Positions 6,849 to 8,452 of a stretch of DNA of 8,452 bases are shown here, piece by piece (within the stretch, counting starts at the first letter, position 1; the number at the start of each line of letters is the position of its first letter). The DNA comes from Sulfurovum sp. (lineage in GTDB: Bacteria > Campylobacterota > Campylobacteria > Campylobacterales > Sulfurovaceae). Location: positions 1 to 8,452 of the forward strand of contig JALTYW010000208.1 of the NCBI GenBank assembly GCA_027046415.1, in the 5' to 3' direction. The notes beneath the pieces were generated by a model. It was not told where the DNA came from. It saw only the letters and a program-made list of their open reading frames with translations, and searched no databases. The translations under genes and the position numbers were made by a program.

Positions 6849-7092
6849 CAATCCCCCTTATGCTCTGTCCAACCGTTCCATGCTTTCGTATCTTTTCATT
6901 ATATGCCTCAATCGCATCCCTATTCTCCTCAAGCCACCGTTTCTCTTTCTCTTTTCGAATCAGGGCTTCAAGACTCGCTTCGAGTGTTGCAGAGAGGTTG
7001 ATACCGTATGCTTTTGCCTGTCTTAGAAGATCGCTATTGATAGAGAGGTTGGTTGCTTTTTTGGGCGCATCGGTACTATATACATGACTCAT
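6835..7092 (-). CDS. ccdA: CcdA-family antitoxin
   Basis: The 85-residue product resembles CcdA antitoxins, which bind and neutralise CcdB and, through an N-terminal ribbon-helix-helix domain, repress their own operon. Residues about 13-45 (ATNLSINSDLLRQAKAYGIN, then LSATLEASLEALI) form the ribbon-helix-helix. The segment KRWLEENRDAIEAYNEKIRKHG (about 51-72) is the toxin-binding tail and aligns with RWKAENQEGM of F-plasmid CcdA. The tail runs about 13 residues further, across the start of ccdB. A strong AAGGAG (7103-7098) lies five bases before the ATG. The pair ccdA-ccdB is in the classic antitoxin-first order with overlapping genes. Together with the next gene, the permease, it could form one transcript. 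Confidence 0.88.
   Translation of the reverse strand: MSHVYSTDAPKKATNLSINSDLLRQAKAYGINLSATLEASLEALIRKEKEKRWLEENRDAIEAYNEKIRKHGTVGQSIRGIGGTV
6856..6859 (-). promoter_or_regulatory. Ribosome binding site for ccdB inside ccdA
   Basis: AAGG, part of AAGGGGG, sits within the last codons of ccdA, seven bases before the GTG at 6848 and only four before the TTG at 6851. The spacing supports the GTG. Its position within the antitoxin gene suggests translational coupling of the pair. Confidence 0.5.
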
Positions 7093-7147
7093 GCGTACTC
7101 CTTATGCGTATTTTGAATATTATAGCTTTTTTCTCTTTGTAGTGCAA
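7091..7147 (-). promoter_or_regulatory. ccdAB promoter with repeated TACGCAT motif
   Basis: On the minus strand TTGCAC (7147-7142) and a perfect TATAAT (7124-7119) are 17 bp apart, predicting a start near 7112. Two copies of TACGCAT (7110-7104 and 7097-7091), 13 bp apart, flank the ribosome site and lie just after the start point, the second touching the ATG. They are candidates for the autoregulatory operator of CcdA, or for a role in translation control. The -35 box is only a half match. The promoter overlaps the region just beyond the stop of the upstream minus-strand gene. Confidence 0.5.
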
Positions 7148-7151
7148 TTAC

Positions 7152-7952
7152 TCACTTCCAATACGTATCCAACCGCTTAAACCACCCTTTTTGCCAGCGT
7201 TCCTCTCCTCGTGCTGGCGGTGAGTTCTTGATGCGGCGGCTAAGCATCGCTTTGGCAGCATCGGCAAAAGCCCTGTATTTGTCAGGATTGTGCTCATCAA
7301 AATGCTCAAGCACCTGTAGCAGTCCCCACCCCTCTCCTTTGTAGCGTTCACTCTCAAGTGTACCCTCACCTTTGAAGTTGGTGTAGTCGATGAGAATGTA
7401 GAGCCCTCTTTCATCAATACTCCCGTCTTTTGTGTAAAGCATCTTCTCAAAACGGCGTTTGATCATCTCAGCTTTTTGGGGGTCATCGATTGTTGCAAGC
7501 ATCTGCGGCAGGGCTTCTTTGGTACGCTGCGCCATAAAGGCAGCCTGTTGGGGCATAGTACGTTTCAAAAACGTAAAAAGTTCCATATAGCGTTTGCTTT
7601 TGACCTTCTTCGCCCACATCAGTGCCGCTTTGCTCTGCCACGGAAAATCACTCTGGGGTGTCAGCCATGACGGCATCTTGATACCGCGCTTTTGCATAAA
7701 TGCGACAACCATCGGAAAGACTTCTCTAAAGCGTTCGGTATGGTCTTTGGGAAACCAGATGAAGTGTCCTATGCCAAGCGAAGCGAAATCCTCTCCGTCA
7801 TTCCACCATACAAGATACTTGTCCTTGCCTGCACCCTCGTTCTGCCACACTTTTTTGGCAATGAACGCCTCCTGTTTGGGTGTCATCTGCAACGTAGAAG
7901 CGGTAAGCATGCCCCAACAGACCGCCACACCCCAAAAAGCCCTGATAAACAT
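7152..7952 (-). CDS. Conserved exported protein of unknown function
   Basis: The 266-residue product has a short signal peptide (MFIRAFWGVAVCWGMLTAST, cleavage near residue 20). The mature part holds a block, KVWQNEGAGKDKYLVWWNDG then EDFASLGIGHFIWFP (about 34-68), and a second, GLYILIDYTNFKGEGT with ERYKGEGWGLLQVLEHF (about 183-218). It ends with RRIKNSPPARGEERWQKGW (about 239-257). I recall similar uncharacterised proteins in many Gram-negative bacteria, with the same blocks. Glu39 in NEG and the GIGHF motif loosely recall lysozyme-like folds, so a cell-wall role is possible but only a guess. The start at 7952 is chosen because AAGGA (7965-7961) precedes it, it gives a signal peptide, and longer readings run antisense through the neighbouring META gene. 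It is divergent from that gene. Confidence 0.75.
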   Translation of the reverse strand: MFIRAFWGVAVCWGMLTASTLQMTPKQEAFIAKKVWQNEGAGKDKYLVWWNDGEDFASLGIGHFIWFPKDHTERFREVFPMVVAFMQKRGIKMPSWLTPQSDFPWQSKAALMWAKKVKSKRYMELFTFLKRTMPQQAAFMAQRTKEALPQMLATIDDPQKAEMIKRRFEKMLYTKDGSIDERGLYILIDYTNFKGEGTLESERYKGEGWGLLQVLEHFDEHNPDKYRAFADAAKAMLSRRIKNSPPARGEERWQKGWFKRLDTYWK

Positions 7953-8009
7953 TTCGTTAATCCTTGTTTTGTATAGTGTTACGATTATACCAAAAAGGAG
8001 ACAACTTTC
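7953..8009. promoter_or_regulatory. Divergent promoter region of two exported-protein genes
   Basis: Only 57 bp separate the two start codons. On the minus strand TGG-TATAAT (7992-7984) is an extended -10 element, giving a start near 7977 and a leader of about 25 nt. On the plus strand TATAGT (7972-7977) is a possible -10 box, with no clear -35; AAGGAG (7995-8000) is the ribosome site of the plus-strand gene. The two promoters would overlap, so the genes may compete or be co-regulated. Confidence 0.45.
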
Positions 8010-8432
8010 ATGCATGCACGCCGCTTCGTTTTCTCTACACTGCTTCTTGGTGCCACACTGACCGCTTACGCCGAACCGGTTGAGATCCAAACACTCAAAG
8101 GAGACTGGCACCTCAAGGTCATGGACGGCTACAACGTACGCAAAGCCCGTGCCATTTTGGACTTCCACCCTGACACCATGCGCATTGAAGGATTTGACAG
8201 TTGCAACCGCATCACCGGCAAACTGCAAAAACACAAAGACGGCACCTACACCGCTACACTCGCCACCACCCGCATGGCATGCCGCAACCGCCTCACCTCA
8301 TTTGTCAGCAAACGGCTGCATGAGACCATTGAAAAAGGCTTTCAGGTCATCTCGGAGCAACGCTACGGAATGGAAGGGATCACGATAAAGAGCAAGAAGC
8401 ATGATCTGTTTTTTAGGAGAATGGGAGAATAA
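8010..8432 (+). CDS. META/HslJ-like domain protein, exported
   Basis: The 140-residue product has a signal peptide (RRFVFSTLLLGATLTAYA, cleavage after residue 21) and a single META domain. The typical order is seen: LKGDWHLKVMDG (about 29-40), ILDFHPDTMRIEGFDSCNRITGKL (about 49-72, with the hallmark GxxxCNR-xxG), and ATTRMAC (about 85-91). The two Cys (65 and 91) are the conserved pair of the family. META proteins are found in periplasmic or lipoprotein forms, e.g. HslJ linked to novobiocin resistance in E. coli; the exact function is not known. No lipobox is present, so it should be soluble periplasmic. AAGGAG ends nine bases before the ATG. Shares a short promoter region with the divergent unknown exported gene. 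Confidence 0.85.
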   Translation: MHARRFVFSTLLLGATLTAYAEPVEIQTLKGDWHLKVMDGYNVRKARAILDFHPDTMRIEGFDSCNRITGKLQKHKDGTYTATLATTRMACRNRLTSFVSKRLHETIEKGFQVISEQRYGMEGITIKSKKHDLFFRRMGE

Positions 8433-8452
8433 GAAGGTAGAAGGTAGAAGGT
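8433..8452. repeat. Tandem GAAGGTA heptamer repeat, running off the window
   Basis: Two full GAAGGTA units (8433-8439, 8440-8446) and a partial third (8447-8452) start right after the TAA stop of the META gene. The array is cut by the window end, so its full length is unknown. It resembles the heptamer block at 1971-2019 (AAAGTTA, GAAATTG) in unit length and position relative to a stop codon. Confidence 0.7.

Noticed and set aside
7953..8234. N-terminal extension of the exported unknown protein to 8234
   Set aside because: It would run antisense through the META gene and hide the signal peptide; the ATG at 7952 has a good ribosome site and a promoter.

Overview
This window carries nine protein genes of an ordinary-looking Gram-negative chromosome. 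An outer-membrane beta-barrel gene, several Sec-type signal peptides and mid-range GC fit a proteobacterium-like organism. The gene mix, the short A+T-rich promoters with TATAAT boxes and the overall style suggest a Campylobacterota member of the Sulfurovum/Sulfurimonas type. That placement is an impression from reading; no marker gene such as rRNA is present.

Left part (1-2150), plus strand: the 3' part of a YegS-like lipid kinase gene, cut by the window edge, is followed by a secreted BamA/TamA-type beta-barrel protein. A recognisable sigma70-type promoter for the second gene lies at the end of the kinase gene. A convergent gap of about 175 bp follows. It holds degenerate heptamer repeats, a tight GC-rich hairpin and an 84-bp block with 12-bp inverted ends and three internal 8-bp palindromes.

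Middle part (2148-7092), all minus strand, in transcription order: ccdA antitoxin, ccdB toxin, a fused DctQ-DctM TRAP transporter permease, an AraC-family regulator, and a periplasmic DUF1254/DUF1214 protein. The permease start codon directly abuts the ccdB stop codon, so the toxin-antitoxin module and the transporter may share a transcript. No TRAP substrate-binding protein (DctP) gene is in the window. The AraC regulator and the DUF1254 gene each have their own extended -10 promoter (TGT-TATAAT). The regulator also has a perfect inverted repeat in its promoter that could serve as an operator. The ccdAB genes and the AraC gene look poorer in GC than the transporter between them, which may reflect separate acquisition.

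Right part (7152-8452): a divergent pair of exported proteins. One is a conserved 266-residue protein of unknown function on the minus strand. The other is a META/HslJ-like domain protein on the plus strand, followed directly by a tandem GAAGGTA heptamer repeat that runs off the window.

No tRNA, rRNA, CRISPR array, transposase or phage gene was seen. No complete undescribed system is evident. The points most worth a second look are the ccdAB-TRAP junction, the structured convergent gap, the heptamer repeats that start exactly at stop codons, and the uncharacterised exported protein.
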